DNA of 64,000 nucleotides. Origin: Pseudocercospora fijiensis CIRAD86. Lineage: Eukaryota; Ascomycota; Dothideomycetes; Mycosphaerellales; Mycosphaerellaceae. Numbering within the stretch: position 1 is the first letter of the stretch; each line of letters starts with the position of its first letter. Under the pieces are notes generated by a model. The model was not told the origin of the DNA, did not search any database, and saw nothing but the letters and a program-made list of their open reading frames with translations. Positions 9,961-21,688 of this stretch are shown here, in pieces. The stretch covers positions 682,001 to 746,000 of the forward strand of contig NW_006921534.1 in assembly GCF_000340215.1 (NCBI RefSeq). The letters run 5' to 3'. Position numbers and translations under genes: made by a program.

Positions 9961-12195
9961 ATGGAGCATAATACCATCCCTAAGACTTAGTCTAATAGTA
10001 GAGACAGTATTACTATAGAAACTATAGATTTTCTAAGCAGTCTACCCGTATTGTCTTCTTAGGTGCCTAAACCGCCCCTATATACCTAAACACAAACCTG
10101 CGCTTTTTAGGACTAGTCTCTACTACTGTAGTAACAATATATATAGTATCTACCTAATACTATTCTATTTAATAAGCAGGTGTTTTAGTAAGAGCTATAT
10201 AGTCTACGAGCTACCGAGGCATTTAATAACCTAGAAACACAAGACGACGGCGTACGGTTTAGCTAGTAGCTTAGGTCTTTATACAACACTAACACTAACA
10301 CTAACAACGACAACGACAAGGAAAACAGACTGCTAGGTAAAGAGTCTAGTAAAGAGGATATACTAAGAATGCATATACGCTCGAAAGGGGCCGCAGAACT
10401 AGTGCCTTCTAATCTAGAGAAGGCTTCTTAGATACTACCTCCTCCTACTATCGAGGAGCCTCCTATCCGTAGGACTACGGTTCCGCCGAGACTATTAGAT
10501 GCACTAAAGACTATACTAAAAGCCGTGCCTCGTAGAACCAGTTTGCCTGCTAAGAGGGGGCAGTATAGTATACGATAGAGCATTAAGAAAGAGCCGGAGG
10601 TTTTAGAGGTACCGACTGCGGGTATAAAGCTAGCTTCTACGCGTAAGCGTAAATCGACTAAGGGCATAACACTACGAAACAAGACACGTAGAACATTATC
10701 TAAACGGCAGAATAATAGCGCCGACCTATCTGATAAACCTCCTGCTTAGCCTATATCGACATCTAATAGCGTTGTTAAGAAATCGCACTTAGACGCTAGC
10801 TTATAACGCCGACCGACTTTACGAGCGCCTAAGTAGCTACCGACCTCTTAACTAACCCCGAAACTACGCAATCGAAAGCTATTTAGTGCTAACCTTATAT
10901 AGGTTGTCTAGTATCGAATAGATAGCAAGCAGCACTATATTATAACTATTAATAATATGCTAGAAGACGACGATATCGACTTTGCGTATTTAAGGCCTTG
11001 TAACAATAAGATAGCGTAGTTAATATAGAAGGTTAAAGACAGAGTAGCTTTATAGGTCTTTATTAAAGGACTCGGCTTACATTAACAGCTAGACCGTATA
11101 TTTACTATCTATTGCTTAAGGCTATCTATACCTAAGCGCGAGAAGGTGTTTAACAACATTATCTACGAGGACGATTACTACGAAGAGGTAGCTAAATTCC
11201 TGCGCTACTGCGCTAATACTAGTATATATTGTATAATTAAGGTACTCGAGAGTTACAAGCGCGTTACTGTATCTACTCGACTATTAACACCGCCGGAAAG
11301 TGATTAATTCATTAAGATTAATAGTAATCTATTAGAGCCGCCTACCTCTTAGGTTAAGAACAGCCGTAAGAATACTAATAACAAGACTAAGGAAGATAGC
11401 CGTAAGGACGACGAGGTATTCTCGTCGGTCTTTAAACTGTTCGAATGTAGTAATCCGCAGTATAACAATAAGAAGCTTAGTCGTAGAATTAGCTGCTATA
11501 GGCGCCGTAGTATATACTATAGTGTAATAGGCTCTTACGCGAAGGAATTTGCTAATATAGTGCGAGTTAATTTAGCGCTTCTATACTATATGCCTACAGA
11601 AGTTGCCGACAAGATTATAACCTCTTACGACGAGTATATATAGGCAAAGTTAGCTGCTTCTGCTAAGAATAAGACGGCTTAGCAATAGCAGACAATCGAT
11701 AGTCTCGTAGGCGCACTTACTACCGAGCGCTAGCAACCTACAGCTAGTAATAGCAGCGAGTCTGTGTTGCTAATAGCCTTGCTTTAACAACAACAGCAAC
11801 AGTAGCAATAGCAACAATAGCAGCAACAGTTCAACCCCTTCCTATTATAGATAATAATAACTAATCCTGCTATACTAGGCGCTCTGTAGCCTTAATAGCA
11901 AGTCCAATCTTTACTATAGCAATAATAGCTCCGCAGCTTACTAGTGCCGCCGGACATTAGCACTATATTAAGTAACTACGTAGAGACACCTCTCTACCTA
12001 GCCTAGTTCTTTTAACAGCATCCTATATAGTAGGACAGATAGGAAGCTATTACTAAGGCTATTATAGAAGACGCCTAGAATTTGAAACAGCTCCGACGAC
12101 AAGAGAATAAGAATAGGTTAGTAAGGGTAGTGCCTGCCTTCGGCATAAGACAGGCGCTTCGTAAGCGAGCTATAGACTATGCTATACTGCGCTAA
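9961..12195 (+). pseudogene. Second ORF of the TIR element, about 744 codons, unknown function, RIP-stopped
   Basis: Reading the frame of the ATG at 9961 gives continuous protein-like sequence to a TAA at 12193-12195. It is interrupted only by TAG and TAA codons that CpA-to-TpA changes of CAG, CAA or TGG would explain; I saw no frameshift. In order: an N-terminal region with Thr/Gln-rich text; an Asn/Asp-rich tract near 10290-10320; a Pro-rich stretch (ILPPPTIEEPP, about 10430); a Lys/Arg-rich basic region (about 10620-10700); a helical part with LEDDDIDFAY (about 10960); a segment with two separated Cys (about 11445-11500); a polyglutamine tract of about 14 codons including RIP stops (11787-11829); and a basic C-terminal tail. 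I recognise no known family. It begins about 120 bp inside the left TIR and ends about 0.7 kb from the transposase C-terminus, tail to tail. It may be an accessory transposition protein or captured host gene (inference). Confidence 0.7.
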
Positions 12196-12899
12196 AGTAG
12201 TCGAAATTAAGGGGCGTAAAGCTAATATAATAATAAGCTAGCTTTGCTAACCCTAGCTATATAGATTACTACAACTATCTATCTAATTTTTGTTCTATAA
12301 CTTAGAGGTATAAGGGGTAGTACTATAGATCGATCGCGTGCTTTATTTAGATTAATTTAGATATAGTATCGTTGAGTTATAGCGCTATATAGGTGTTGAA
12401 TTATTGATAGTTCTATGTTTAACCTCACATTTGCTATTCTGTGTCGCACCTCGGCTTTCTCTACGACCTTCAAGCCTAGCCGATAATACTAGTTTTGTTT
12501 ATCGACGTATTGTACTACAACTATACATCCGATTTATATCGTTGTTTTTTTATATAAGAGCGCCGCACTCATTCTCGAATTGCCGACTATAATAATAATA
12601 ATAATGTAGTATTGTTGCGATGATATATAGCATTTAGCTAAACGTCGGCTATTTTCAAATTTAGTCCGATCTACTAAGCCCCGCAATTGCGATACCTCTA
12701 GGAGACAGTGTAGTAACTGCTAATAGCAACAATATAACTAACAACCGTTAGAAGTTATTCAGAGGAGAATCTAGCATTAATCTACTAGCAAATTACTATA
12801 ATATATAAGGTCTTAGCACTCTATATACAAACGGAGCCGGAATTTAGTACACACTACAATCACTGCCGCTTATTCTATATCTCGGCTAGCATTATTAGA

Positions 12900-14045
12900 C
12901 TATATTTATATAGTTTCTCGAGCACTTTACAATACTTGAACTAAGCCAAGTAATCGATATTATTACCCTATCGTTTACAAGCCAGTTCTAGGTACGACTA
13001 GAAGTCTGCCTGCTAGTAAGGTAATCTATACTTAGGCATTGTTTACTAGTTCTTCTTAATCTAGTGCTTTAGGTACTTAAAGCTCAACTTAATAGCGTTA
13101 TAGTTAGGCGAATATAGTAGAAGGAAGAGCAGGTATACACCCTTCGCTAAGCACATCTCCTTTAGAATAGCTCTTAAATAGGTGCTATAGTTGTCTAGCA
13201 ATATTACAGACCGTAGACCTAGATATAGCGTATAGCGTAGCAATACTCGATAGCGTACGAAGGCTATAAAGTCGTAACTATTAACACTGCCTTGCTAGAT
13301 TAGTAGCTCTAGAAGATAGCTATTAATCGTATATACTAGAAGGATCGTATATCGCTACGAGTAGTGTAGGTGTTAGCTGTCTCTTGCTAGTATGCCTTTT
13401 AGTAACTATCTACGCCTCCGAAGGGCAGTCTTATCTAAAGTATAAGACTCGTTAAGGCATATAATTTAGAAGGCCGCAAATAACTGTAGTTTGGCCTTAA
13501 ATAGAGCCCTTGCTATCGGGTCTCTTTGTAAAGCCGTACGAGATAGCAGTTTGTTAGTGAAGTCACTGCTTAATAAGCAACGACTAATAGTAGATCGCGA
13601 TACCTATTCTTAGTGATTTTCTAGCAATATTATCTGCATCTCTTCTAGCTAGTATATGCTTCTTATTGTTAAGAACTCTAACAGGTCGTCTCGTATAGCT
13701 AGTGTAATTATATGCGGTCTACTACCCTTTACTAGAAATATATTAGCTGTCCGATTCTACCTAGTTATCCGTGTCCAAATAGTAGTGCAAGAGCTACGTC
13801 TATCGCGGAGCAATAACCGTACAATATCTCTACTCTTCTAGCCTTTATCTAATGCCTATTGAATTATGTTCTCGTCTTATATAGTAAGTAGAGCTATAGA
13901 ATAGATTTGGTAGATTTAGATTGGTGTATAGACCGAGGGCTGCGGCTTTAGGCAAATAGGTACTAAGAATACGGCTTTTAGGCAGATGCGCTACGAACAA
14001 TACTATTATAGGTGTTAGAAACATAGAAGAGGACTGACAATACAA
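12900..14045 (-). pseudogene. Decayed Tc1/mariner-type DDE transposase
   Basis: On the minus strand, conceptual reading (stops as Gln) gives an N-terminal helix-turn-helix-like part (RDIVRLL, about 13840), then CLNESYTLDK at about 13470 at the position of the first catalytic Asp. Next come SVILLDNYSTY at about 13200 (second Asp) and LYSPNYNAIKLSFKYLK at about 13080, the counterpart of the PPYSPDFNPIEE signature with the third acidic residue altered. This is the DDE_3/Tc1-mariner arrangement. Several TAA/TAG codons and diverged catalytic positions show it is inactive. The start is uncertain; the first 60 codons may belong to another frame. Confidence 0.78.
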
Positions 14046-14158
14046 TGTAACATACTATACTGCAGTTTCCGACCGTAGAATTAGTGTGTTTGGTGAGATA
14101 TAGTAGTATAGCTATTAGAAGAGACGTGAGGTAGTAGCCCTCGTTCCCCCCGAAAAAC

Positions 14159-14185
14159 AGTCCGGGCCCTTTTGCAAGGCACCAA
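14159..14185 (-). repeat. Right terminal inverted repeat of the Tc1/mariner-type element
   Basis: Reverse complement of the left end over 14159-14178, with a looser outer 7 bp, followed by TA at 14186-14187. Confidence 0.88.
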
Positions 14186-14187
14186 TA

Positions 14188-14726
14188 TGTGGTTGGATAA
14201 GGATCCTAGTTATAGCCGGCTGTCCGGCTTTGCAATATAGACGCAGACAGGTGCCACGCTGGCTAAGCGCCCAAATACTCGCTTACGCAAAATACTCTAC
14301 AGTCAGCTTATCGCGATGGATTCCTTAGGTGTCTTACGTGCTCATCTGTTCACTGTGCCTCGCACCTGGATAATCGTTGAGCTCCGAGCAGTTTAGTTCT
14401 ATATAGGCCACCTCGCCCGCCATAGTCTCTTCCCTGCAGAACAGTCCTCATGACATTCTAGTACCCACGCTCTTGATCCCAGAGTCTCTTACGATGTGTA
14501 CTGAAATCAAACCCGCGCCGCGTCGATTCACCAAATGTGGCCACACCGTCGACATACCTGAAGGCGGTAGAAACCTCTTGAAATGCGACTCTGCCCTTCT
14601 TAGTGGCACACAGTGCCAGCCATTGAAGAATGGTTCGCAGGGTTCCAGCACCGACAGACAATACAAATGCCCACAATTCAGAAGGGTGGGTTTTAGCAGC
14701 CATCGTCTTGTGTTCTACTCCTAGCA
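14188..14726. other. Intergenic, nothing recognised
   Basis: Ordinary-composition DNA between the TIR element and the kinase-like gene stop. Short overlapping frames on both strands show no recognisable protein. Confidence 0.6.
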
Positions 14727-15578
14727 TCAAGCAGGCGGAAGCACAGGTGATGAGGAACGGTCGCTGACTGCTGCTTGAGTATTGCTTGGGATCTGAGATT
14801 CGAGTGGTTTGGCGGACGAAGAAGTGTTTGCACACAGACGGATCTCTAGTGCGAATTCTTGGATGGTCGTGTATTCCCGGTTCCAGCACGCGCGTATTAT
14901 CTGACCAAAGTCGAGTCCTTCTAAGTCCGGTATTTGATCAATGGTTGGCCATTCTGATTCTATCGCGCAGTCGACAGAGAACGTTTGCCAGGTCATGATA
15001 GAGTAGATAACATTGGCAAGGTGAAAGAGATCCAATCTAACTGTGCAGCCATCCAAATTTGCTTCGGTGATATTCACACCTTGTGGGACTAGCGAACTGT
15101 TTGCGAAATCGATTATTCGCAGACTGAAGTCATCCGCGAGGAGGAAGTTACGCAGAGCAATGTCGAAGACAAGGACCCCTCTTTCATGGCAGTGTGCAAT
15201 TATTTCTGTCGCCTCCAGGACCCAGCGCCATCTCCAGGGCATCGATGGCGGTTTATGGCAAGAAATGTATTCACTCAAAGCTCCGTTCCGATAGTACTTG
15301 AGCAGTATGCCGTTGCTCGTACACTCAATGCATTCAGCAACACCTGGCACGCCGCGTAGTCTTTCGTAGGCTTGTATCTCTAGCTCTAGATGGTTGAGAT
15401 GGAAGTCGTTCTCGCTGTCTGCCTCGATCGTCCCGTCAGAGAGCAGGCGTCCGAAGAGTTTGGGAGCTTTCAGCACATGGCTTCCGTTACGAATAATGAA
15501 GCCGTCAATGCCGCTACCGATCAAGTCTGCTGCATCAATGCGGCGACCGTCGGCGAGGAGGATGCAGTCCACCGTCAT
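14727..15578 (-). CDS. Atypical protein-kinase-like protein
   Basis: About 283 aa if started at the ATG at 15578, which sits just before the kinase-like fold; an in-frame ATG at 15674 would add 32 residues of no clear character. A glycine-loop-like IGSGIDG is followed by VLKAP with the likely ATP-binding Lys. The catalytic loop reads FDIALRNFLL (Asp and Asn kept, HRD His-Arg replaced). The Mg-binding motif reads DFANSS rather than DFG. A short C-lobe follows and the tail is Ser/Pro-rich. It resembles the fast-evolving fungal kinase-like families that are often lineage-specific. Whether it is catalytically active is uncertain because of the DFA and altered HRD motifs. It stands alone between a transposon and a gene-poor stretch. 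Confidence 0.72.
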   Translation of the reverse strand: MTVDCILLADGRRIDAADLIGSGIDGFIIRNGSHVLKAPKLFGRLLSDGTIEADSENDFHLNHLELEIQAYERLRGVPGVAECIECTSNGILLKYYRNGALSEYISCHKPPSMPWRWRWVLEATEIIAHCHERGVLVFDIALRNFLLADDFSLRIIDFANSSLVPQGVNITEANLDGCTVRLDLFHLANVIYSIMTWQTFSVDCAIESEWPTIDQIPDLEGLDFGQIIRACWNREYTTIQEFALEIRLCANTSSSAKPLESQIPSNTQAAVSDRSSSPVLPPA

Positions 15579-17212
15579 GAGGTAAATTGACAACGTCGAT
15601 TGAAGGTGGTGTCTTTGGCAGCTGTAACAACTCACGGCTGTGGAAAGGCCATGCCGATACAAGGTTCGACACACTCAGGAGGGCAGTCTGGGAAGAAGCT
15701 GCGGCTCAAGACCTAAGATGGGGCAAGGCAAGGAAGCAAGGAAGATGGGATGAGATTCCACTTCACGCGCTGTCGCTTGTGACGCTCGGAACGGGCCGTC
15801 GCGGCTCGGTACGCGCGTTTCTTGTAGCTCTCTTCCCTTCCCTCGCACATATCTCTACATAGCTTCGCGAACGACTTAAGTTACAAACATGATCATACGC
15901 TCGACTCGTCACACCTCGTTCGCCATTGTGTCACGAAGTACGACGCTGCTGATACCGCCTACGAGAGGCAGAACCACAGGACACGCGGCTAATTGAGCTC
16001 GGGTCGGCCAAGAGTTTTTCCGGGACAGGAATACGACTTCAGCTTCCACTTAGGGAACTTCTCCTCCTGCTTTGCATCTCAATTCTCCTAAATCGCGGAA
16101 TCCAGCACTTTGGCCATCGGGCGAGCTCATAACGGCGCTGAGTCTGGCCACCACTCGACTACCGCCTCCACCTTGCAGTTGCAGTTGAAGGTCGAGCAAC
16201 CAGAGCGCGTCATCCGTGCACCGCAGGAAACGGTCTCGATGCCCTCACGAGTAGCAGCAGCTTTGGGCTTGAAAAGGTGTAGCCCACTGAGAAGACATAG
16301 TCACTTCGTGTGCTGTAAAGGATCTCAGAAAAAGGTTGTTGAATGACCCGATTCGCAACATTGAAACACTGCTTGCTATGGGCGTCGCCCAGAATTTGCT
16401 CATGGCTGCCGCAGTGCTGCAGGTCTTTTCGCCGACGTTTGAGTTCGAACCTCAAGATGGCAGGTAATGTGGTTGAGTATAGTACTACAAGGTTTCCGCT
16501 GTTGTCAGAACTCGCAGAGAGATATGCTGTCCGGTCTCCCAAGTCCAGCCATACCGCATGGGAAGACCACACGCAGCAGATGCGCAGCTTGAAACAGGTG
16601 TGCTTTGCTCAAACCGGTAGTATAATATGTAAGACTGCAATATGCTCGCCTCAAGCTATACGTTCTGCCCTTCACTGATTTCCTTATACTGGCAGCTCAA
16701 ATTTATCGTTCGACATTTTCCAGTCAAACATGCGCGGCAAACATCGGAGTGTCCCGAGATCTATTCGTTCACTGTCACATGGAGTTCGTCACATGCAAGT
16801 GACTGTTTGCCAGGCGCCCTGCTTCACTTGAGTAGGACTACAACCGTGTTCAATCCAATAATGCAACATCCACCACTCGCGAACACTACAAAGCATTGCA
16901 GACTCGCAGTCATACAACCCTTAGCAGGCGAAGCAATCACATCGGGGCAATACCGCAACACCGTGGGAGGTACTCTACCACGAGTACCCGCTTGTGCTAC
17001 ATCCCACTACGCCGTGCGACCGCGACTTGACAAATGACCTCTTCGACTTCGGATTCGATCTAGCAGCAAAGGCGATCAGTCACGGTGGTCCTTTCAGACC
17101 ATTCTTACCAGCCGTGTAACGGCTGACTGCGCTTGTCTGTCCAGCATCAACGCTGTAATCAGGTCACAATACCACCACGAGAGTACCGCTCGGAGCAGAC
17201 CAAAGGTCAAGT
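15579..17212. other. Gene-poor intergenic stretch
   Basis: About 1.6 kb of normal composition. Open frames of 60-130 codons on both strands (for example 16343-16678 plus and 16210-16572 minus) have no recognisable motif and overlap each other. The region presumably holds the promoters of the divergent flanking genes. Confidence 0.55.
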
Positions 17213-18351
17213 ATGAATACTTGCTTCTCTCGTTGCCGCTTAATTGCGCTCGCAGCGATTGCCACGGTCATTGCCCTGCTGATTACTTCTATCTCATATG
17301 ATACCTTGCGCAATACGGATAGACTCCACCCGCGCTCGCTGTGGCAGCATGTCCCAGCGCAGTCCGAAAAGTCCCTTCTAACACCCAGCATCATCGAAGA
17401 TGACTTCTTCAACAGCTCGCGAGGTTCTGCACTTGTTGCCAAGCATGCTCTCATTAGGCGAGCGCCAAAACCTATCAAGCCTGCGGGCGAAGAGGCATAT
17501 GATAAGGCTGAACAGAAAGGCAAGATGCTCATGTGCTGGATGGAGAATCCATTGCTAGCAGGTGACCTGGCGACCAGCAAGTGGACAAAATGGGAGCAGC
17601 TGGCGGAATGGGGCTGGACTGGACCTGGTGGGGGCAGCAATCCTATCGGCGGTAACTACGGCGGCGAGCATGACACTCTGATTGCTGATCTTTTGGGAGA
17701 TCGAAACCCAAGAGAGCAGGACTTGAGCATCGCGAAGACGGTCCGACTGTATCACAAGAAAGAGCATGCTGCTGAGACCATCGATGGAGTGACATACAAC
17801 TATCCTGTAAGTGTTTATTGATACACAACAAGCCGTGCAGTTTGACTGACGAATGCTAGCCCACAGATGCGACTTACGAGAACAACATGTATCCCAAGCA
17901 AGGCGTAATTGTGGCCGACTTCAACTATGGCCCCAAGTATCAAATCGACAACGAAGCAACGCCGAAGCGGAAAGACTGGAACAAGGCTACTGATCGCGGT
18001 CCTAAGCTGAGTCAGCTCTCCGACGTCTGGTGGCTCATCTGGGACAAGATCACAGCCAACGACGCAACCCTCCGCAAAGGTTTACGCTATATCGTCCAGC
18101 ACAACGTCGTCAATCCAGACTCGCATGCGATTCTCGCCAAAGTGCTCATTGACCAGAAGCAAATCTCAACCGGCCTTGCTCCCGGAGGCACAGGCGTAAT
18201 AGTCAAGAGAGAAGACGAAGGTTTCGCTGCACTTTTGGGCATGAATAATGTCTGGGGTGTTCCATTCCTGCTGATTCAGCGGAGCGGCGAGCTTGGGAGG
18301 AAGAGAATCAAGCAGATCACTGTGTGGAGTGAGAATACTCTTAACCTTTAG
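17213..18351 (+). CDS. Uncharacterised membrane-anchored or secreted fungal protein
   Basis: Two exons, 17213-17806 and 17860-18351, joined in phase 0 by a 53 nt intron (GTAAGT..CTAG) give 361 aa. Both exons keep one frame and the join restores a continuous acidic/aromatic segment, which supports the model. Residues about 9-28 form one hydrophobic helix after a short basic N-terminus, so a signal anchor or signal peptide is likely. The rest is soluble: a Gly-rich turn with WGWTGPGGGS near 135, a Lys/Asp-rich middle, and a compact C-terminal domain with WWLIWDKI and VLIDQK. I recognise no family and find no catalytic motif. No partner gene is adjacent. Confidence 0.72.
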
Positions 18352-18763
18352 CAACCAAATCTCATCATTGAGTTGGAGAACATACCGGATGAAGAGTGAA
18401 TGGTGGTAGACTATGGTGTTACTGGCAGCTTTGAGGCTCGAATCGATGGCTCACTTTACACGATACAACTAGAAATCTAGCTCTGCTTCCACAGCCCTGC
18501 AACGCGAGCGCGGGATGTGGCAGACGACTCAGCACTCGATGCCAAACCGGAGTTCTGGTGAAGTAGAGCAGGTTATCAGGTCCAATACATTCTGCGATTC
18601 TGGTGTTTCTGCTGGCCCCAGCACTTTTGCCCATCCATCGGGCTGCGGCAAACTCATCCTAGCAATTCAAGTTGATCAACCGTTTGCAACGATACCTTTG
18701 AGCATGAAATTACACAAAATTCTTCATACAAAACCAAGACCGCAGAAAAATGTCCAAACGCCG
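18352..18763. other. Short convergent intergenic region
   Basis: About 410 bp between two converging genes; presumably both 3' UTRs. Nothing else seen. Confidence 0.6.
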
Positions 18764-19714
18764 TTAATGATGCCTGCCTGCTGGATGATATGCCCACCTC
18801 CCCGACCTAGGGAGAGACCTTGCACTCGCACGATCATACTCCAAGCGATGTGGCTCTTTCCGAGCATCTCTGTAATCGCGACTGTCATAACTTTCCTCCG
18901 ACGACGATCGCGAGCCTTTTCGAGAGGACCTGTCATATCGTCTACTGCGCCCTCGTGATCGTCCGGAACTTCTACTGGAACTGCCATGGCTTCCGCCGTC
19001 TTTGTTGTCCTGCTGCTTCTGGCTTCCACCGCCTCCTCCCCCGTTGGCGCCACCCGCCTTTTGGGTACCGCCCCCGTTCTGCGCTGCCTGAGCTGCTTGC
19101 GCTTTCTTGCCGAAGCGCTTTTTGGTCATGTACAATGACAAACCTCCACCAATGAGGTCGAAGCAGCCTAGCAAGATGCCCACATTGAAAGGCGTAATGT
19201 ACTCATCGAACTTTGCGAGGCCTGTTTTCTTCTCCTTTTCTTGTTCTTGGTCTTGTTGTTGCTCTTGTTGCTTCTGTCCGCTATTATTGCTCTCCTTGTC
19301 CCTTTCTCGTCTGCGACTTCGACTACGGTGGTCGCGCCGCCTTCGGTCGTGATACGAATCGTCGGAGTCGTGGGAAGCACGAGATGAGCGACCGCGCCGC
19401 TCCCGATTACTTCTGTGTCGCTCGCTGTGCATGTAATCTGGAACTGCCAGTCGATCGTCATCTAATCTGCCCTTCGTCGTCCCATGCACGCTGTTTCTTT
19501 GGCTATGACGGCTGCGATTGCTGCCGTTGCTGTGGCTGTTGCTGTCCGGTTTGTATACTGGGGCTTGTGGGTAGGTTTCGTAAGGATTCTGGTAGGAGTT
19601 TGTGTAGATTGGCCTATAGTCGCCCATATCCTCTTGCTGTTCTCGCTGCCGCGATGGCTGTTTCTTGCCTACCACTGCAAATTGCGGCGGCACAGCACCA
19701 GCTGCGGCGTTCAT
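18764..19714 (-). CDS. Arg/Ser-rich low-complexity protein with one hydrophobic segment
   Basis: A single-exon frame of 316 aa. The N-terminal 130 residues are Tyr/Pro/Asn-rich, then come RS/RD-rich tracts and a Gln/Glu-rich linker. A short ordered core (FDEYITPFNVGILLGCFDLI, about residues 170-195) contains the only hydrophobic stretch. After this come an Ala/Gln region, a Gly-rich run and a second RS-rich tail. The ordered core, which looks conserved-type, and the lack of stops suggest a real gene rather than chance. Function is unknown. A single membrane helix flanked by disordered basic tails is one reading; an RS-type nuclear protein is another. It converges with the upstream unknown gene. 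Confidence 0.62.
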   Translation of the reverse strand: MNAAAGAVPPQFAVVGKKQPSRQREQQEDMGDYRPIYTNSYQNPYETYPQAPVYKPDSNSHSNGSNRSRHSQRNSVHGTTKGRLDDDRLAVPDYMHSERHRSNRERRGRSSRASHDSDDSYHDRRRRDHRSRSRRRERDKESNNSGQKQQEQQQDQEQEKEKKTGLAKFDEYITPFNVGILLGCFDLIGGGLSLYMTKKRFGKKAQAAQAAQNGGGTQKAGGANGGGGGGSQKQQDNKDGGSHGSSSRSSGRSRGRSRRYDRSSRKGSRSSSEESYDSRDYRDARKEPHRLEYDRASARSLPRSGRWAYHPAGRHH

Positions 19715-21688
19715 TGAACTTGTCCAGTCGCATCAGTCGACTTGCGCGCGACCAAAGGAGAAAAGGCAGAGGCACGAAGTGTAGTTGTCCAGGCGCAGAA
19801 TAGATTTGGGTTTGTATCCGATGTCTGTGCCCTTCCGTCATAGCACATCATATGAAATGCCCAGTTGCGGTTATCACGATTTCTGATCTTGACACCGCTC
19901 ATCTGAGACTGGTCCCAACAAGACTGCTACACCATCGCCAACCACCAGAAGCCTGTCATGAGCCTCACGCGACTGGAGCCTTGGCTGACAACGAATACCT
20001 GGCCGCAAGTGATTGAGACGCAATCGCACGGCGCGGATGACGGGTTGAACCTTGACGGGGAGTGAAGGGGCATCATGCCGAAACATGATCACTGATCTTG
20101 GAAACAGTGACAGTGCATCTTGGAACAAAGGAAATCGGGACAGGGTACCAGCGATGCAGCCGGGTGGCTTCGGGAGTAGTCCATGCGGTCGGCGTTGACA
20201 GCACAAGCATAGCGGACTGCCTCGACGTGAGGGTACAGATCACCGACTTTGCTTCGTGTTGAAGTTGTCTCTGAGACCTCGAGATCACGGGTTGACTCGT
20301 GAGTCTTAGACCTTCCGACTCGGTAAAGCGCAAGTTGTCATGTCCAGTCCGTTTTGATCCCTTGCTGGTAGAGGCAAAGGCTGCCGGACAAGTTGGGACG
20401 GGAGGCCTTGTGTAGGATGATCGTGCGTATCTTGAAACACTCTGAAACAGGGTTGGACTTGTGGTAAAAGTATGAAGGCGGCTTCGATCGACTCGGTCCG
20501 GGCTGGAAAGCCGCCAGGTTTCTTTTTATTGAGATGGACTTCTTTGCTTTCGGCATCAACTTCGCCAGCGCTGTGCAAAGGTTCCAATGGTCAGCATGAT
20601 TTTCTTGTTACTTACTTGCTGTTGCTCACTTTCGTGCACGATCCCTTGGTGAAAGCTAGACTGAGTCATGTCACTGTGTAATCGTGGTCAGGGTGAGAGA
20701 TCCGACATTCGAGCTCGTTGAGCGCGTCCAGAACTCGTCAAAGACTGTACATACATCTGCTCTCCGAGAAAAGGCGCAATGCTTGGAAGTGTCCGATGGG
20801 GGATGCTCGGAAAGATGAGCTAGACAATCTGCAATGTTACAACTGATGCACCTTGGCTTCTGCCTCCACAGCCCACTTCCGAGCCAGACCGCCAATTCAG
20901 CAATCTCTTCAAAGAGCTTGTAGGGTAGAAGTTGGGCGGGCAGCAGTACTGTTGTATCCTGCAGACTCGCATCTCGTGCGCCGTGCTACTGGTGCACGAC
21001 CGATATCAGCCAGGCAGCCGGTACTGTGTGTTCGCGCATGATCACGATTCAAGCCGTCTTCTTGCCGCCATGACATTTCCATATAGAGAGACACGAGTGC
21101 TCGACGTGGCTTGTATGATATAGCGTGCTCTTGTGATGTTCTCGCGGTGGTCGGACTTCGTGCAGCATGCTCCTCTATAACTACGTGCTGGGGGGTCCGG
21201 AGTGGAGTTGCACGACAGGCGCGACAGGACGAAAAGGCTGTAATGCTTCGATGTAGGTGACAATGTCGACTCCAACAAGATATCAGTGTATAGCCTAGTG
21301 GTAGGCTTTGTGTCGCAGAAGATTCGTGTTGTGTGAGCCAGTGAAAGGAGAGGACGTTCGAAGTGAGTGTTGGCTCCCACAGAAGCCGAAGACAAGCCGA
21401 GTGAGCTACCAACATCATCACCACTTTCTACCTCCTCTCCTTAAGAACACATGTGTGACACAACAATTTCCGTCGATTTCATATATTTCTCGTATAATGA
21501 AGTTCCCATGCCTCAGCCGGCATCGACATCGATTCACAGCTACATTAGCTCGAGGACGAAGAGCTCTTCTTTAGCATTTTACCGAGAAAGCCTTACCCTA
21601 GCTTCTGCAATATCACCCTTCTCCGAGCTGCCGAGCAGGGGCGTGCTTGCCAAAGCCTCGGCCATAAACTATATGGCTCTTACTTAGG
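19715..21688. other. Gene-poor stretch, about 2 kb
   Basis: Only short, mutually overlapping open frames (up to 171 codons at 20909-21424, minus), none with recognisable motifs. A box-A-like string (TAGCCTAGTGG, near 21291) is noted but has no convincing tRNA fold. Confidence 0.5.

Larger units (their letters stand above)
9842..14185. mobile_element. RIP-inactivated Tc1/mariner-superfamily TIR element with two convergent ORFs
   Basis: The ends are inverted repeats. CTTGCAAAAGGGCCCGGACT at 9848-9867 is exactly the reverse complement of 14159-14178, and weaker similarity runs outward to TT..AA ends flanked by TA on both sides (9840-9841 and 14186-14187), the Tc1/mariner target duplication. The 4.34 kb inside is TA-rich and full of TAG/TAA. 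A DDE transposase can be read on the minus strand (about 12.9-14.0 kb), and a separate long ORF on the plus strand (9961-12195) points towards it. At 4.3 kb the element is long for this superfamily because of the second ORF. Superfamily rests on the DDE_3-like motif and the TA duplication. Confidence 0.85.

Noticed and set aside
11787..11829. CAA/CAG-type array as a CRISPR-like or simple microsatellite
   Set aside because: It stays in frame as polyglutamine within the long decayed ORF, so it is explained as coding repeat altered by RIP.
16642..17037. 131-codon plus-strand frame in a gene-poor stretch
   Set aside because: No motif, no supportive context, and amino-acid composition typical of random frames.
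21285..21360. Possible tRNA or tRNA-derived SINE (box-A-like TAGCCTAGTGG)
   Set aside because: Acceptor and anticodon stems do not pair convincingly and the box-B-like part is degenerate.
20909..21424. 171-codon minus-strand frame
   Set aside because: Composition and overlap with several other frames suggest chance; no motif, no splice or start support.
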